From Suillus spraguei (lineage: Eukaryota; Basidiomycota; Agaricomycetes; Boletales; Suillaceae), in the NCBI GenBank assembly GCA_016800925.1, contig JABCPU010000151.1, positions 87,762-151,761 on the forward strand: 64,000 bases of DNA. The letters run 5' to 3'. Below are positions 44,952 through 56,232 of the stretch, piece by piece. How positions within the stretch are numbered: the stretch's first letter is position 1; the number at the start of each line of letters is the position of its first letter. Below the pieces are notes generated by a model. It worked only from the letters and a program-made list of their open reading frames with translations, was not told the origin of the DNA and searched no databases. The translations under genes and the position numbers were made by a program.

Positions 44952-46554
44952 CAGTGGCTCAAAAAACTGTCCGCATGTTTTGGCATTTTTCACTATCTAT
45001 AATATTGTGTGAGAACAAACAAATGCCTCAAAAACATGCTTATACCACATTGTAGTATGGCTTCAGGGCTTTCATTTGAGCCTACACCGTGGGAATCGGT
45101 GGAGATATGGTGGAGATACAAGGCTCACAAAATGGTGACTCATGCGGACAGTTTTTTGACTCAAGTATTTTACAGTAATAACCAGGTATTCTAGTATTTT
45201 GTATGACCTCCCTTGGCTTTAATTACTGCCTCTATCCTTCTAGGCATACTCTCAATTAATTTCTGGCAATCCTCAGCTGTGATCTTCCCCCATTCCACTG
45301 CTACTCTCTCCCAAAGCTCCCATACTCCTTTAGGGGGGTTTTCATAGGCTTGAAGCTTTTTCTTGAGTGTTCCCCAGAGATGTTCAATGACATTCACATC
45401 AGGAGACTGTGCTGGCCAGTCAAGAACATTGATGTTATGTTCTTCCAAACCATTCCCTAGCTCTTCTGGATGTGTGCTTGGGATCATTATCCTGTTGGAA
45501 AATGATATCTTCTTCATCAATCCCTGATTCTGCCAAGCTAGGCAGCAAGTGGTCATTTAAAATGTCCACATACTGCTCAGCATTCATCTTCCCCTCAACC
45601 TCAGCAAGCATTCCCACACCATTCCATCCCATACAGCCCCATACCATTAAAGAACCTCCTCCAAACTTGACAGTCCCATTAACCTCTCTGTCTGTTAGGC
45701 CATCTCCCTTCTTTTTCCATACATACACCTTCCCATCTGACCCAATCCTATTGATTTTGGTCTCATCTGACCATATAACACGCTTCCAGTCCTCTACAGT
45801 CCAGTGTTGATGAGCTAAGGCAAAGGCTAGTCTTCTCTGCCTATGTTTAATGGAGAGAAGAGGCTTTTTCTTCTTTGTTACTGCCTTGAGAACATTCCTC
45901 ACAGTTTGTGAAGAGACAGGGGTAGTGATGGTGGAATTGATATAATGGGTGGCTTGGACAGCATTATCAGCCTTTCCTGTAGTGATATGTTGGATAATAG
46001 CCCTTTTGTCAGTAGAGGTAAGCTTGGATGGATGTCCTCCACAAGAGTTTTCCTTGTCTGGGTGGCTTTCTTTGATGAACTTGGCCACAGTGGACTTGCA
46101 TACTCCAGTTCTAGAGGAAATTTGGCGAGCAGAGAGGCCAGCATAAGACAGAGAGAGGATATTATCTCTTTGAGCAGAGGAGATGGCTTTCATGGTGATT
46201 ATGACTATGATACATGAGATATTCTGGTTTATATAGTTAGATATAGTCATAAAATAACATAATGACACCACTTTATAATTTATATAATAGTGGCATGATT
46301 TTTATGGTGTCATAAATAATGATTTATATAGTTTTAATATACACTCAAAAAACTGTCCACATGAGTCATCATTTTATAAGCCTTATATCTCCACCATATC
46401 TCCGCCGATTCCCACGGTGTAGGGCTCAAATAAAAGCCCTGAAGCCATACTACAATGTGGTATAAGTATGTCCTTGAGGAATTTGTTCATTCTCACACAA
46501 TATCATAGATAGTGAAAAATGTCAAAACATGCGGACAGTTTTTTTGAGCCACTG
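44952..46554 (-). mobile_element. Tc1-type DNA transposon with long terminal inverted repeats
   Basis: 1603 bp flanked by TA (44950-44951 and 46555-46556), the obligatory Tc1/mariner target. The terminal inverted repeats are about 215 bp (44952-45168 and 46342-46554). Each is itself bounded by facing copies of CTCAAAAAACTGTCCGCATG, an IR/DR arrangement like that of some Tc1 elements. It contains one transposase gene on the minus strand with a frameshift. The repeats remain highly similar, so decay is modest. Confidence 0.93.
45191..46193 (-). pseudogene. Tc1-family transposase, one frameshift
   Basis: Start chosen at 46193 (MKAISSAQRDNILSLSY), which gives the usual Tc1 N-terminus; the open frame runs 26 codons further upstream. 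The helix-turn-helix region (AGLSARQISSRTGVCKSTV) is followed by RRLAFALAHQHWTVEDW. The catalytic residues are present: D in VIWSDETKINR, D in IIFQQDNDPKHTS and E in SPDVNVIEHLWG. The frame breaks between EWFG and EEHNINVLDW, near 45440-45450, so the second and third acidic residues lie in different frames. Intact Tc1 proteins are about 340 residues, in agreement with the joined length. Probably inactive, though it could still be mobilised in trans through its intact ends. Confidence 0.9.
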
Positions 46555-46852
46555 TATGATACAGGTCAAATATTTTATTAAAAATGTGTAAAATATATGG
46601 TGGACTACCTAAGGAACCTATACTACACAGTGTTGTTTACTAACCCGTTAAAAGAGTTATAACTTAACCCGGTTATAACCGGACAAGAGGTTAGTTAAAT
46701 GGATGTCCGATTTTGGGAGGGTTAGTAGGGTTAATGATTAGGGGTTAATTGAGTTAATTGGGGGTCGACAAACTTTTAATCATTATCATCGATCTCTCTG
46801 ATTCTCTCTGTGCCATCCCTCTGGGACCATATTGCCTCTCTAAGCTGCTTCG

Positions 46853-48647
46853 ATGGCTAGGGAGAAGTCCTGGCTATGGGATCATTTTCATCAAGGCAGT
46901 ACAAAGGTCGATAAAGTGCACTGGCAGGCACACTGTAAATATTGTGTCAAAGTGAAGGCTAAGGATCTCACAAATGCTGATCAGCAGGCCGTTGCACATG
47001 GCTTACTGCAGGATGTCAGAACCCCCATAATTTTGATGCAGGAAGGTGAATCAATGTGTTACATAAATGATTAGTATAATACTAATGTACTCAAATTATG
47101 TTAGCGACCTAGCCAGGCACTAAGGAACTTGAGTGGTGTCTGTGACAGGTGCTCTATCAAGAGCGATGGCCCATGCATATTGGTCTCCTAGTGCGGAGTG
47201 CGCTAGTTGCATTGGTCAGAGGTGGGCGCTACGTGCTGTCTCATGACCTATGTCACAGAGACGAGGTTCTTGAGGACGATCAAAGATGTAGAAGCGATGA
47301 GCTTCTATGAAGTTCGAATAGTGACAATAAGCTTATGAAAAGCTTATTGAAAGAAGTTCAGGGTCAAAGATCAAGTAGATTCAAGTTAAAGAAGTACAAA
47401 GGCTATCTGCACGTATGTATATGTAAGATTGAAGTGGAGTGTGAATACATAAGTATCGCTGAATTAAGTATGAAGTCAGATAGCCAATAAGAGGACGCAT
47501 GCTCGTAAACGAGTCAGAGGCGTATCAACAAATGAGAATGTGCATGTGCATGAAGGAGTCATAAGTGCGGAGCTGAAGGTATAAAGGGTACGAGCCAATG
47601 AGGTGATGCACGGGTCAAGAAGGGTAAATGGTAGAAAGATAAAGCATAACACGATACCAAGACGTCCTTGAAGGTAGACAGAGGGTTCCCGTGAACCGAG
47701 CGAGTGCGCGTGTTGAAGCGCAAGGTAATGCGACAGGCGCAGAGGAGGCACTTGAAGTGCGCGAAGTGAGGGAGGCGCATATAAGCGCGAAGGAGGTAGA
47801 AGGCACGCGAAGAGGGTGTGTTCAATGACGATGGAGGAGACGAGCATAGGCGAGGTAGGGAGTGACGATGGCAAGCCAGATGAGGTAGCAGAGGATGAGG
47901 ATAGAAGCCTCGTCAGGACAAGAGTAGACGGCGACGCATTGGAGGAAAAATGATAGTAGGGGTGCAAGAAGGTGTTCTTGTAACAAATTATAGCATGCGA
48001 TAACATCCCTCATATTGCCAGAGAGGTGGAAATAATGGCAAACCATCTGTTGGGTTGTCAATATGTCCCTGGCAATGTCAAGACTAATGCTGAAACCTTT
48101 AAATGTGGAAAAATGAAACACTCACTGATCGTGATCCCACAGGTAGCCGTATGAAAGATCAAGAACTCATCATGAATGCCAACACTGACATGTTACTCAC
48201 TGACGAGTCTGAGTCAGATGATGATGCGGAGGACAGACATGAGAGCAACAGCCCCCATCATCCTCATTTGTGGCTGTTGCACTGCAGCTGGGAAAAGATG
48301 CTGACGAAGATGACAATGAAGAATACACATTAGGGTTAGGGCAAGTTGTTGATGTTGAGGATGACATCTCAGGCCCTTTGGAAGGCAGCAGACCACAACA
48401 GATTCATTGTTTCTTTGGTCAGAAACGGATATTTTGCATTTGTGACATCTTCAATTGGTCTGTTGAGGTTGGATGGGATGAGTTTTGGTTTCAAGGGGTG
48501 AAAAACATGGAGAGTGAGGCTTTATTCTATGAACTAATGTCACGGCTGCCTGAAAACGAAGAGAGTACTAGCAGGAATGTCCTGGGGGAGTCATCGAGCA
48601 TGGGAAGTGGTCCGTCGAGCTCGATTGTTATTGACAACACAGACTAG
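46853..48647 (+). pseudogene. hAT transposase remnant: BED zinc finger and C-terminal tail
   Basis: Exon 1 (46853-47045) encodes KSWLWDHFHQGSTKVDKVHW and HCKYCVKVKAK, a BED-type zinc finger used by hAT transposases for DNA binding. Intron 47046-47993 (GTGAAT...TTATAG) is enlarged by LTR-F; without it the intron is 56 bp. Exon 2 starts at 47994 with CDNIPHIAREVEIMANHLLG. The C-terminal part (48270-48647) has an acidic stretch, CFFGQKRIFCIC-like sequence and DEFWFQGVKNMESEALF. The whole RNase-H-like core is absent, so no transposase can be made. Confidence 0.75.
47099..47985 (+). mobile_element. Solo LTR, family LTR-F, in the hAT intron
   Basis: 887 bp starting TGTTAGCGACC and ending TTCTTGTAACA, flanked by AATTA on both sides (47094-47098 and 47986-47990). 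It lies wholly within the intron of the hAT gene. No other member is seen in the window. Confidence 0.88.
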
Positions 48648-48686
48648 CTAGTACCTAGAAGTAATTAACTGTTTTAACCCCATTAA

Positions 48687-49940
48687 ATTACCCCTTTTAG
48701 AATATACCTGTGTCTCTGGCTTCTGGGTATCTCTGTGCTTCCGGTTCTCGGTGATCTCTGCCTCCGTCTTGATAAGTATTTCGTATGAGCTTCATCTCTG
48801 AGTTCATAGCCTTATGTCCCACTGTACTTACTAATGTGTTTCCATATGCTTCAGACATAGCCTCGGACTATCCGTACTTACCCTCCGGCATGCTCCTACA
48901 GTATATAAACTTGTAGTACAACTCCTGCAGACCTTAGTCTGATTCATTGTTCCTACTTCTGTATATTCTTTTGATTACTCTGTATCCTGTTATCATGTCT
49001 ATATAACTCCGTTTCCGTTCTTGCACTTGGGCTCCGGCCCTTGTAAGCTTCCGACTCAGGCCTATGGGATCACTCCTTAGGCTGGAGCTTTGATCCTATG
49101 TCCTATAATCTTTTTGGACTTCGTCCATCTCCGTCTATCATCTGTTTCACCTCCGACTCTACCTTTGGTAGTCTTATACTGTCTGTTTCTATTCCGGACC
49201 TTGTCCGGAGTAGTCTATACTATCTCTACACCATATCCGAACCTACTCCTCTCTAGTAGCCAACACTCCCTCTAAGATCCGCAGAGCTATGCTCATCCGA
49301 TCATCCGATCATCCACTCCTCCGCTCCTCTGCTCCTCTGCTCCTCTGCTCCTCTGCTCCTCTGCTCCTCTGCTCCTCCGCTCCTCCGCTCCTCCGCTCCT
49401 CCGCTCCTCCGCTCCTCCGCTCCTCCGCTCCTCCGCTCCTCCGCTCCTCCGCTCCTCCGCTCCTCCGCTCCTCCACTCCTCTGCTCCTCTGAGCTCCGGA
49501 CCTTCGGACCCCTAGTCCTCCGGATCCATCCTATCCTATCCTCTGACATCTATGGATCATCTTTCCCTCCGGAGCTCTGCTCCTATCCTGCCCTGGACTT
49601 TGTCCAGCGGTCCATCCTTCATCCGTTCTACTTGGAGCTTGTTCCAGTAGTGTTACCATTACTCCCTACCTTCCGGAAATAGTTCCGGCGCATTCCCGCG
49701 CTCATCCGGAAGTCCATCGGAGCTCTGTCGAGCTATCCTGCCTTAGAGTTCGTCCGGACCCTCCATCCAGACTTCACCAGAACTCTCCCTTGGACTTCAT
49801 CCGAAATTAAGGGCACATACTCGGGTAAGGGGCACAGCGTACGAGCTGAGGCCAAGCCCCTTTGACTTTACAACCCTCTGGTACAACCCCATGTAAGACC
49901 AGGACTTCTTACTAATCTCCGGTTTTGCATGGTCGTAACA
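48687..49940 (-). mobile_element. LTR-D copy, minus strand, 3'-truncated, with minisatellite
   Basis: In minus orientation it begins TGTTACGACCATGCAAAACC at 49940 and matches 59740-61230. It is missing the last about 245 bp, where it meets the hAT remnant. It contains about 20 copies of the 8-bp minisatellite at 49315-49485, read here as TCCTCTGC/TCCTCCGC. No target duplication can be checked because one end is lost. Confidence 0.88.
49315..49485 (-). repeat. 8-bp minisatellite (about 20 units) in LTR-D
   Basis: Tandem TCCTCTGC changing to TCCTCCGC and back along the array. It is the same unit as at 60196-60626. The spatial order of variants (T-type at both ends, C-type in the middle) suggests expansion from the middle. 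Confidence 0.9.
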
Positions 49941-50336
49941 GGTGGGTGGAAGAGATGTAGTGTAAAGTGAGTTGACTTAGCATAAAAGTCCGACAACTAC
50001 TCAGCTGACCATTTTCGATGTTTTGGGTGTTTGGAGTTTCCCACACTCAATTTCTTATCTATTTCACTTCTCCAGTTCTCAATTCTGGATAGATCTTTCT
50101 GTAACTTTCGTCCTAGGATACTAAATATATGTGGTATGTATTTGAGGTGTCTGATCAATAAATGTTGATGATTTGAAGGCATAGGTCCCTTATCAGTAGA
50201 AATAGCAAGTATATGCGCTAGCTCAAATCTCCGGCCTATTTTAAGCTGATCCTAGTTATCAAAAGCAAGTATATATGCTATTATAAGGATATATGAACAA
50301 TTATGATTATTAATGCAAGAGTAGAGTAGTAAGAAA
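49941..50336. other. Spacer between LTR-D and the unclassified repeat
   Basis: About 400 bp. A minus-strand open frame (49997-50182) reads HQHLLIRHLKYIPHIFSILG and looks protein-like, but I recognise no family and no splice context. It may be a gene relic. Confidence 0.4.
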
Positions 50337-50500
50337 CATCAAACTTGTGAAAAATGTGATTTGTCAACTTGTTGCTCCTGTAGAAGGATACTATAGGTTT
50401 CTTGGAGTATCTACCTGATAGATATACTCTAAATATGCATAGGAATGGACCACACACCCTCCTTGAGGTTCGGTCCTGCAGGAAAAAATTTCACAGGAGG

Positions 50501-50750
50501 TGGAAAGCCGTCGTGTAGATGGCAACACTAACAAACAAACAGTAACGTGGATGAGCATATAATTGCAGATGGTAGGAGATGATCTCCTATTACAGGTAGG
50601 TCATACTATATATATGGTCCAAGTGATGTGCGGTGTCCAATCAATGATGTCAGATGATGTCGGACAAAGGATGCAAACTATGACGTCACGATGTCATAGT
50701 TTGCGTCATAAGTAGCTTGCATCATCTGCGTAGTAAGCGTCCAGCTTACA
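50501..50750 (-). mobile_element. 3' LTR of Gypsy-2
   Basis: 250 bp, TGTAAGCTGG...GGCTTTCCA on the minus strand. It contains inverted motifs around CTATGACGTCACGATGTCATAG, including a TGACGTCA palindrome (a possible CRE-like site). Confidence 0.9.
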
Positions 50751-50774
50751 CCCTTCCAAACTATCCTTGAGAAC

Positions 50775-52236
50775 GTTCTTTCTCCCAAGCGTCCAGGGCT
50801 TCACAGTCTTCAAGTTCTCGCCTTGGCAGCCACTCATTGTCTGCTTCGTCAAAACCAACCCATCATACAAGGTACTGCTTTCCCCTCCCCACTTTCCGTT
50901 CGCCAGTGATCTTGTCAATGAAAATATCCAATTGGCCATCTGCTGTAACGACAGGGCCAGGACGAGGAAGCTCACGGGATGGGAAAAGGGAGGGGTTGTT
51001 TGTGATGTATGCGCGTAGTTGGCTAGCATGAAAGGTCGGGAATATATTAGGGGAGTTAGGCAAGTCAAGCATATATGTTGAATTTTCGGGGTGTGCATTG
51101 GTGATGGTGTAGGGTCCATCATACCGAGGCATGAACTTTGCTACGCATTTGTCTCCCTTCTGCATATATTCACGCTGACAGTGCTTAGTTGCAAGCATGA
51201 CACGATCTCCGATTTGTAAGTGCATTGCTGGTGTGCAGTCCTTGTTTGCACTCGTTGCTTGAGTGGCTTTTGTGGTGATCAAATGGTCTTGTGCTTCCAT
51301 GACGTCGTACTTGAGTTGTGAAATGAGAGAGCAAGCACAATGTTCTTCTGAGTCCTTGGTCAAGGCGCGCAAGGGCAAGGGGGGTAGCATGCGTGGTGAG
51401 CGTCCCAGGTGCAGTTGAAAGGGTGAAAACTCAGTACTTGCATTAATTGTATTCATGATATGGAAACGTACCTGGGGCAACGCACAGACCCATCCCTTGT
51501 GATTGCGGTTCACATAATATCTAAGGCTCTGGTTGACTGTTTTGTTAGTCTGCTCACTTGCACCATCAGTTTCAGGGTGGTACACAGAGGACATCTTTAA
51601 CTTTACACCAGTCAGTTTATGTAAGGTCTTCCAGAATTTGGAAGGAAAGAGCTTATCGCGATCTGAAACTATTTCCTTTGGTAGACCATTCTCGCAGTAC
51701 CAATGGTCGAAGAACAGTGTAGCGCAGTGCTCAGCCATGATATTTCCCTTGCAAGGAACAAGATGGATATCTGAGTTGAGGCGGTCCATCATAGAAATGA
51801 GCATATTGAAACCGCTGTCTTCCGGCAAGGGACCGATGAAATCTATGGTGACAGAGTCACCCCTTTCATCTGGGATAGGTAGAGGATGTAATGGTCCTGC
51901 TATGGCAGTTGTCCGAGACTTGTTGCGCATACATTCGGCACACGAAGGGATATATGATTCCACCAAATTTCGTCGCATATTGGGCCAGTAGTATGATGCA
52001 CAGAGGAGCACATAAGATTTGTCAGCGCCGAAGTGTCCTGCTGCGTCGTGAGCAGTGTGGAAGAGCTCCTCACGGAGGTTGTCTATGCGGGGGATTACCA
52101 AGCGACCTGCTATATAAAAGAGACCATTGTCATCTCTCAATAACCCTGGCAATGATCCTAACAAGGCATTCAGCTTTTTACACCAGGCATCATGATCGTA
52201 CCCTTGGACGATGTGTTGTTGCATGCTGTCTTCCAA
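50775..52236 (-). pseudogene. Gypsy-2 integrase and chromodomain
   Basis: The integrase finger (HDAAGHFGADKSY, CAECMRNKS) is followed by the DDE core: D in TIDFIGPLP, D in IVSDRDKLF and E in GASEQTNKTVNQSLR. A GPY-like end follows (PRYDGPYTITNAHPENSTYM). The C-terminus reads ERKVGRGKQYLV-stop-WVGFDEADNEWLPRRELED, a chromodomain with one TGA where Arg is expected (about 50866). Chromodomains steer such elements to heterochromatin in the family. Upstream in the polyprotein the frame passes TGA codons at about 52285 and 52385-52400. Confidence 0.88.
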
Positions 52237-52241
52237 ATTAA

Positions 52242-53477
52242 TGGTCAGTATCGCCCCACATAGTTGAGCTGTTGTTAAGGTGTCCGTTCATCTGGAGAGA
52301 GCGTCAGCTGCCCCATTCAATTCCCCCTTGATATAGTGAATATTGAGATCATATTGCAACATGTATTCCGCCCACTGGCATTGCTGTCATGACAAGTCTC
52401 ATTGCGTCGTGAAGTTTTGCAGTGTTCGATGGTCAGTATAAACATCAACGTGCATCCCCAAGAGGTCTGTTCACCATTTCTTCAGAGCACGCATTATTGC
52501 CAGTAATTCTTTTTCATGCACTGGGTAGTTCAGTTCCGCACCGCGTAGTTGTGTGGAGTCAAATGCGACCGGTCTTGCCATTTCCCTGGTCTTTCCCCAT
52601 GAGAGTAAGGCACCTGTAGCATAATATGATGTGTCGCATGTCAGGAAAACCTTGTTATCGGCGGGATTGTCGTGGTCTATGGTAGTGAGACATTGTGGAC
52701 TGGTGACAAGTTTCTTGATGGCGCAAAACACCTTTTGATGCACATCATTCCAGATGGGAAAATGAGCTTCCGCAGCCTTGGTAGTTAGTGCAGTGAGAAC
52801 ACGTGTGAATCTTGCAACGTCAGGCAAATGGTCGGAGAGGTAATGAACCATACCCAAAAGGCACGTACATCACAGGCCTTTTGAGGTCTTGGCCAGTCGA
52901 GGATCCTTGTGACTTGTGATCCATCGACTTCAATTCCTTGCGCTGAGATGTGGTGCCCTAGAAAGTCTATTTCCGTATTGCATAATGACATTTTTTTTGG
53001 TGAGCAGTATAGGTGCGCCGCCTGCAAGGCAGTGAGCACCAGGCGTACATTCCTGTTTTGCTCCTCAATTGTTTGAGACCAAATAATGATGTCGTCCAGA
53101 TATACGTGGCAGACTTTGCCTATAAGATGACGCAGAGCAGTGGTCATATGACATTGGTGGACTGCAGGAGCATTACGGATGCCCATAGGCATGACTGTCC
53201 ATTCATATTTGCCAAACGGTGTGTGGACGGCCAGATACTTCATGTCGTCAGGATGGACACGAGTCTGAAAGAACGCATTGGTCATGTCAATTTTTCCAAA
53301 GAACTTTCCTTTTGCGCAGTCCTTGAGGATCTCATCAATACGAGGTAAGGGGTGGTTGTCAGGCACAGTGTTGAGATTTAGTCTTCGAAAGTCATTGACC
53401 CATCGAGGTAACACTGTTGGGTCCACCTTTGGTATGATGAAGGAAGGTGAAGACCATTCACTTTCTGATGGATGCAA
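52242..53477 (-). pseudogene. Gypsy-2 reverse transcriptase and RNase H
   Basis: RT motifs: PSFIIPKVD, RWVNDFRRLN, PLPRIDEIL, GKIDMTNAFFQ, TPFGKYEWTVMPMG and the catalytic VYLDDIIIWS (about 53095). The frame shifts near 52860, where LGMVHYLSDHLPD continues the connection. RNase H follows with FLTCDTSYYATGALLSWG and LRGAELNYPVHEKELLAI. The end of RNase H (VYTDHRTLQNF, then HYIKGELNGAADALSR) holds three TGA codons. The second frame starts within the first by overlap and not by design. Confidence 0.88.
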
Positions 53478-55500
53478 TCATCCACTACTGAGGTGTGAAT
53501 CAAGAAGAGTCTTCCAGGCAGAATGGTATTTCTTTGGGCAATCATAAGAGCGCTGTTGGACAATCTTTTAGCGTCTTTAAGATTTACGCAAAACAACACC
53601 TCATCTGGTATTAAATCATTGTGCGGGATGTCCACCAGGAAACGGTCATTGAAGTCCTTTTTGAGAGCTGCATCAAGAGACTTCATGTATTGCTGCGACT
53701 ATGTCGACTTCTTTAGGCTTTTTGCATTCGTCATCGACAATAGCCTTTAACTCAGGTGGGACAGCCTTCAGTTTGCATACAACATCTTGTTTCATCCAGA
53801 ATAGTTTAGGTTCTGAAGGTGAGCGTACTGGAGTTTCTGTTAAACATCCCACTGTTGCAATAGATCATAGTTAGTTTCCTTTGCATTGCAAGTACATAGC
53901 TTGTGGTCAATGACAATGTGATTATGTGCGAGGAAGGGTCCTCCAAGTAACAGTGGTATACAAAGATTAGGAGCAATGATTGCTCGTACAGTGTGTGACA
54001 TATATGTGTAATCAAGAGAAGTACAGGCAAGTTTGACATAATGCGAGAGAAGAAGTGGTTCCTTGTTCTTGCTAACAGTGAGAGAAATGGGCAGCGGCTT
54101 AGAGAGTTGATGTCGACGGAGTCCGAGTTGTGAGATGAGGTCTTCACCAATCAGAACTAGAGAAGAGCCATGGTCAATAAGTGCAGAAACGGCAAGAGGA
54201 GATGAAACTGTTGGACCATCGACAAGACAAGTCCAGCATAAATGCAATGTTTGTAGTGGGGCTACGCACTCTTCACCTGAGTCCGTCCCTTCCCCCAATA
54301 TGGCTGATGGCATTACTACTGCAATAGTGTCGTCCGTTGACTCTGTTGTTTCTACAGCAGCAATCACACACGGTTTCTTAGCTGCGATCATCCCCACTGT
54401 CAAGGTCTTGTACAAGGCTCCATCAGGAAATCCTTTGAGACAGACATTCAAGGTATGGCCAGCAAATGGTTCGCGACACTTGAAGCAGCCATCATTGGCA
54501 CAAAGTAGCTGTCGTTCAGCCTCAGAGAGGGGGGCAAGATGCACAAACGGTTTGGGTGATGGTGTTTTGTTTCAGGTGTTTGGCAATGTCTTATCCACGG
54601 CAGATCGAGCCTGTTCCGCGCGCAGAGCAGTTTCCACTGCTTCTTTTTGCCTAGCAAGGTAACGGAGATGTTTGTCATCAAGAAGATGTACTTTCTCAAT
54701 CCATTTCCTCAACACAGGCTCCGCAATTCCTTCTGCGTAGTAGTCGGCTGCAAGGTCTGCGTTCATGTGAGATTCAAGGTGGTATAAGAGGTTGACGTCA
54801 TCAAGATGTGAGGTGGTGTCTCGTAAGAGCGTATTCTGACTTTGAATGTCTATGGCCCATTCATTGAAGGGACATTGGCCTTGTATGGAAGCCAGCATTT
54901 TGCAACGCACACTGTCAGCCCAATCCATAGGGAGCCAGTAATCACATATTTTGGTAAGATATTCTCCAAATGATAACTCGTCAAATGTCTCCCTGTTATT
55001 GAGGTACCAGTCCTGCACTATAGGATCTTGCATGCCCCACGCAACCTTCTTTACCATTTCGTCCTCCTTCACCTCTTTATGCAAGAAAAACTGCATGCAG
55101 CCCATTCCCCATGTGCATAGAGCTTCTGGCGTAATCTGCCGGGGGTGAGGAAAGGTGGTTTGCTGGCAGATGCTTGTTCCACGTGCGCAATTTGCTTTGT
55201 GGCCGTCATTACTGAAGTAGGGGCACATGATTCTGTAGAGTTTGAACTCGTCGATGTATGCGTGTTTGTGGGTGAGGGAGGTCGGTGCAGAACGATAGCT
55301 GTGGTAAGTGCAGTTGTTGCTGTTGTTCGGTTAACCGAGATAGCAGCAGTATGACTATGACTACGCATGGTAATCATCGTAGGAGGGACAGTACGGGAGC
55401 AGTGAGGCGGCAGTTTGATATTCTAGTCTTGGATTTGACCTTTTTGGTCAAGTCCAAACGGGTAGCGATGTGGTAGTGGTGCTCAGAATGATGTTAAAAA
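53378..55500 (-). pseudogene. Gypsy-2 gag and protease
   Basis: The gag core is at 55228-54572 (VAWGMQDPIVQDWYLNN, MDWADSVRCKMLASIQGQCP). A frame change near 54560 leads to a CCHC knuckle, CFKCREPFAGHTLNVC. Then comes the protease, where the active site reads ALIDHGSSLVLI (D-H-G-S), and LCIPLLLGGPFL. The region 53840-53378 is the pre-RT linker. The upstream part of gag (55377-55229) is Ser/Thr-rich. The protein is broken in at least two places. Confidence 0.8.
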
Positions 55501-55503
55501 AAG

Positions 55504-56232
55504 TGGAAAGCCGTCGTGTAGATGGCAACATGTCACAACCCACAAACAAATTAACGCAAGGGCAGAGACTAGGACTCAAACTAAGGTTATCACAAAGAAA
55601 GAGAGGAGCAAGGACATCTTGGATTGCTACAGTTGTAGATACAAGAGGTTTGAACTAAAGAACTACTACAGCGAAACTAGCTAACTATATACACATATTG
55701 AAACTGAGATATAAACTGAGATTGAAACTACTAGCCAATCATAAAATAGAAACGAGAATCGTACAATGTGATAGTTGTGACATTGTTATGACATCATATT
55801 CTAGAAGGTTCTAAGATTACGTGATACTATCTTATCTTATCTTATCCGATAGCATCATAAAAGATCTCTTCATCTTCATCAGGAAGTTCGGTTATAGAAG
55901 CGGTTATAGGAATTTCGATGGAGTTTGTGTTTGTCTTAGCGCTGGGTTTAGACGCTTTAGGGAAATTGAGAAAAGAGTAATGATTTGTATTTGGAATTCA
56001 TGACACAACACTAACAAACAAACAGTAACGTGGATGAGCGTATAATTGCAGATGGTAGGAGATGATCTTTGTTACAGGTAGGTCATACTATATATATGGT
56101 CCAAGTGATGTGCGGTGTCCAATCAACGATGTCAGATGATGTCGGACAAAGGACGCAAACTATGACATCACGAAATCATAGTTTGCATCATAAGTAGCTT
56201 GCATCATCTGCGTAGTAAGCGTCCAGCTTACA
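55504..56232 (-). mobile_element. 5' LTR of Gypsy-2, interrupted by a solo LTR
   Basis: The two parts, 55504-55530 and 56006-56232, together match the 250-bp 3' LTR. Confidence 0.9.
55531..56005 (-). mobile_element. Solo LTR related to the Gypsy-1 LTR, in the Gypsy-2 5' LTR
   Basis: 475 bp, TGTCACAACCCAC...ATTCATGACA on the plus strand, flanked by CAACA on both sides (55526-55530 and 56006-56010). On the minus strand its 3' part aligns with 10800-10956, the end of the Gypsy-1 LTR. It is younger than Gypsy-2. Confidence 0.92.

Larger units (their letters stand above)
46628..48686 (+). mobile_element. hAT-type element remnant, internally deleted
   Basis: Left end CAGTGTTGTTTACTAACCCG resembles hAT termini. 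It is followed by a TTAACCC-rich subterminal region, a BED-finger exon, a second exon and a C-terminal acidic tail. The catalytic core between them is missing. The right end is lost at a junction with the LTR-D copy near 48687, so the element is incomplete. A solo LTR sits in its intron. Confidence 0.75.
50501..56232 (-). mobile_element. Ty3/Gypsy retrotransposon Gypsy-2 (chromovirus type), both LTRs present
   Basis: 5.7 kb on the minus strand with target duplication GGAGG (50496-50500 and 56233-56237). LTRs: 50501-50750 (3' LTR, 250 bp) and 55504-56232 (5' LTR, 249 bp plus a solo LTR). The LTR starts TGTAAGCTGG and ends GGCTTTCCA. A purine-rich tract, GGAAGGG, sits directly before the 3' LTR. 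The internal part codes gag, protease, RT, RNase H, integrase and a chromodomain. TGA codons and frameshifts make it inactive. Confidence 0.93.

Noticed and set aside
50614..50700. TGACGTCA palindrome in the Gypsy-2 LTR as a host regulatory site
   Set aside because: It belongs to the LTR and occurs in decayed form in the other LTR (near 56165); no host gene is adjacent.
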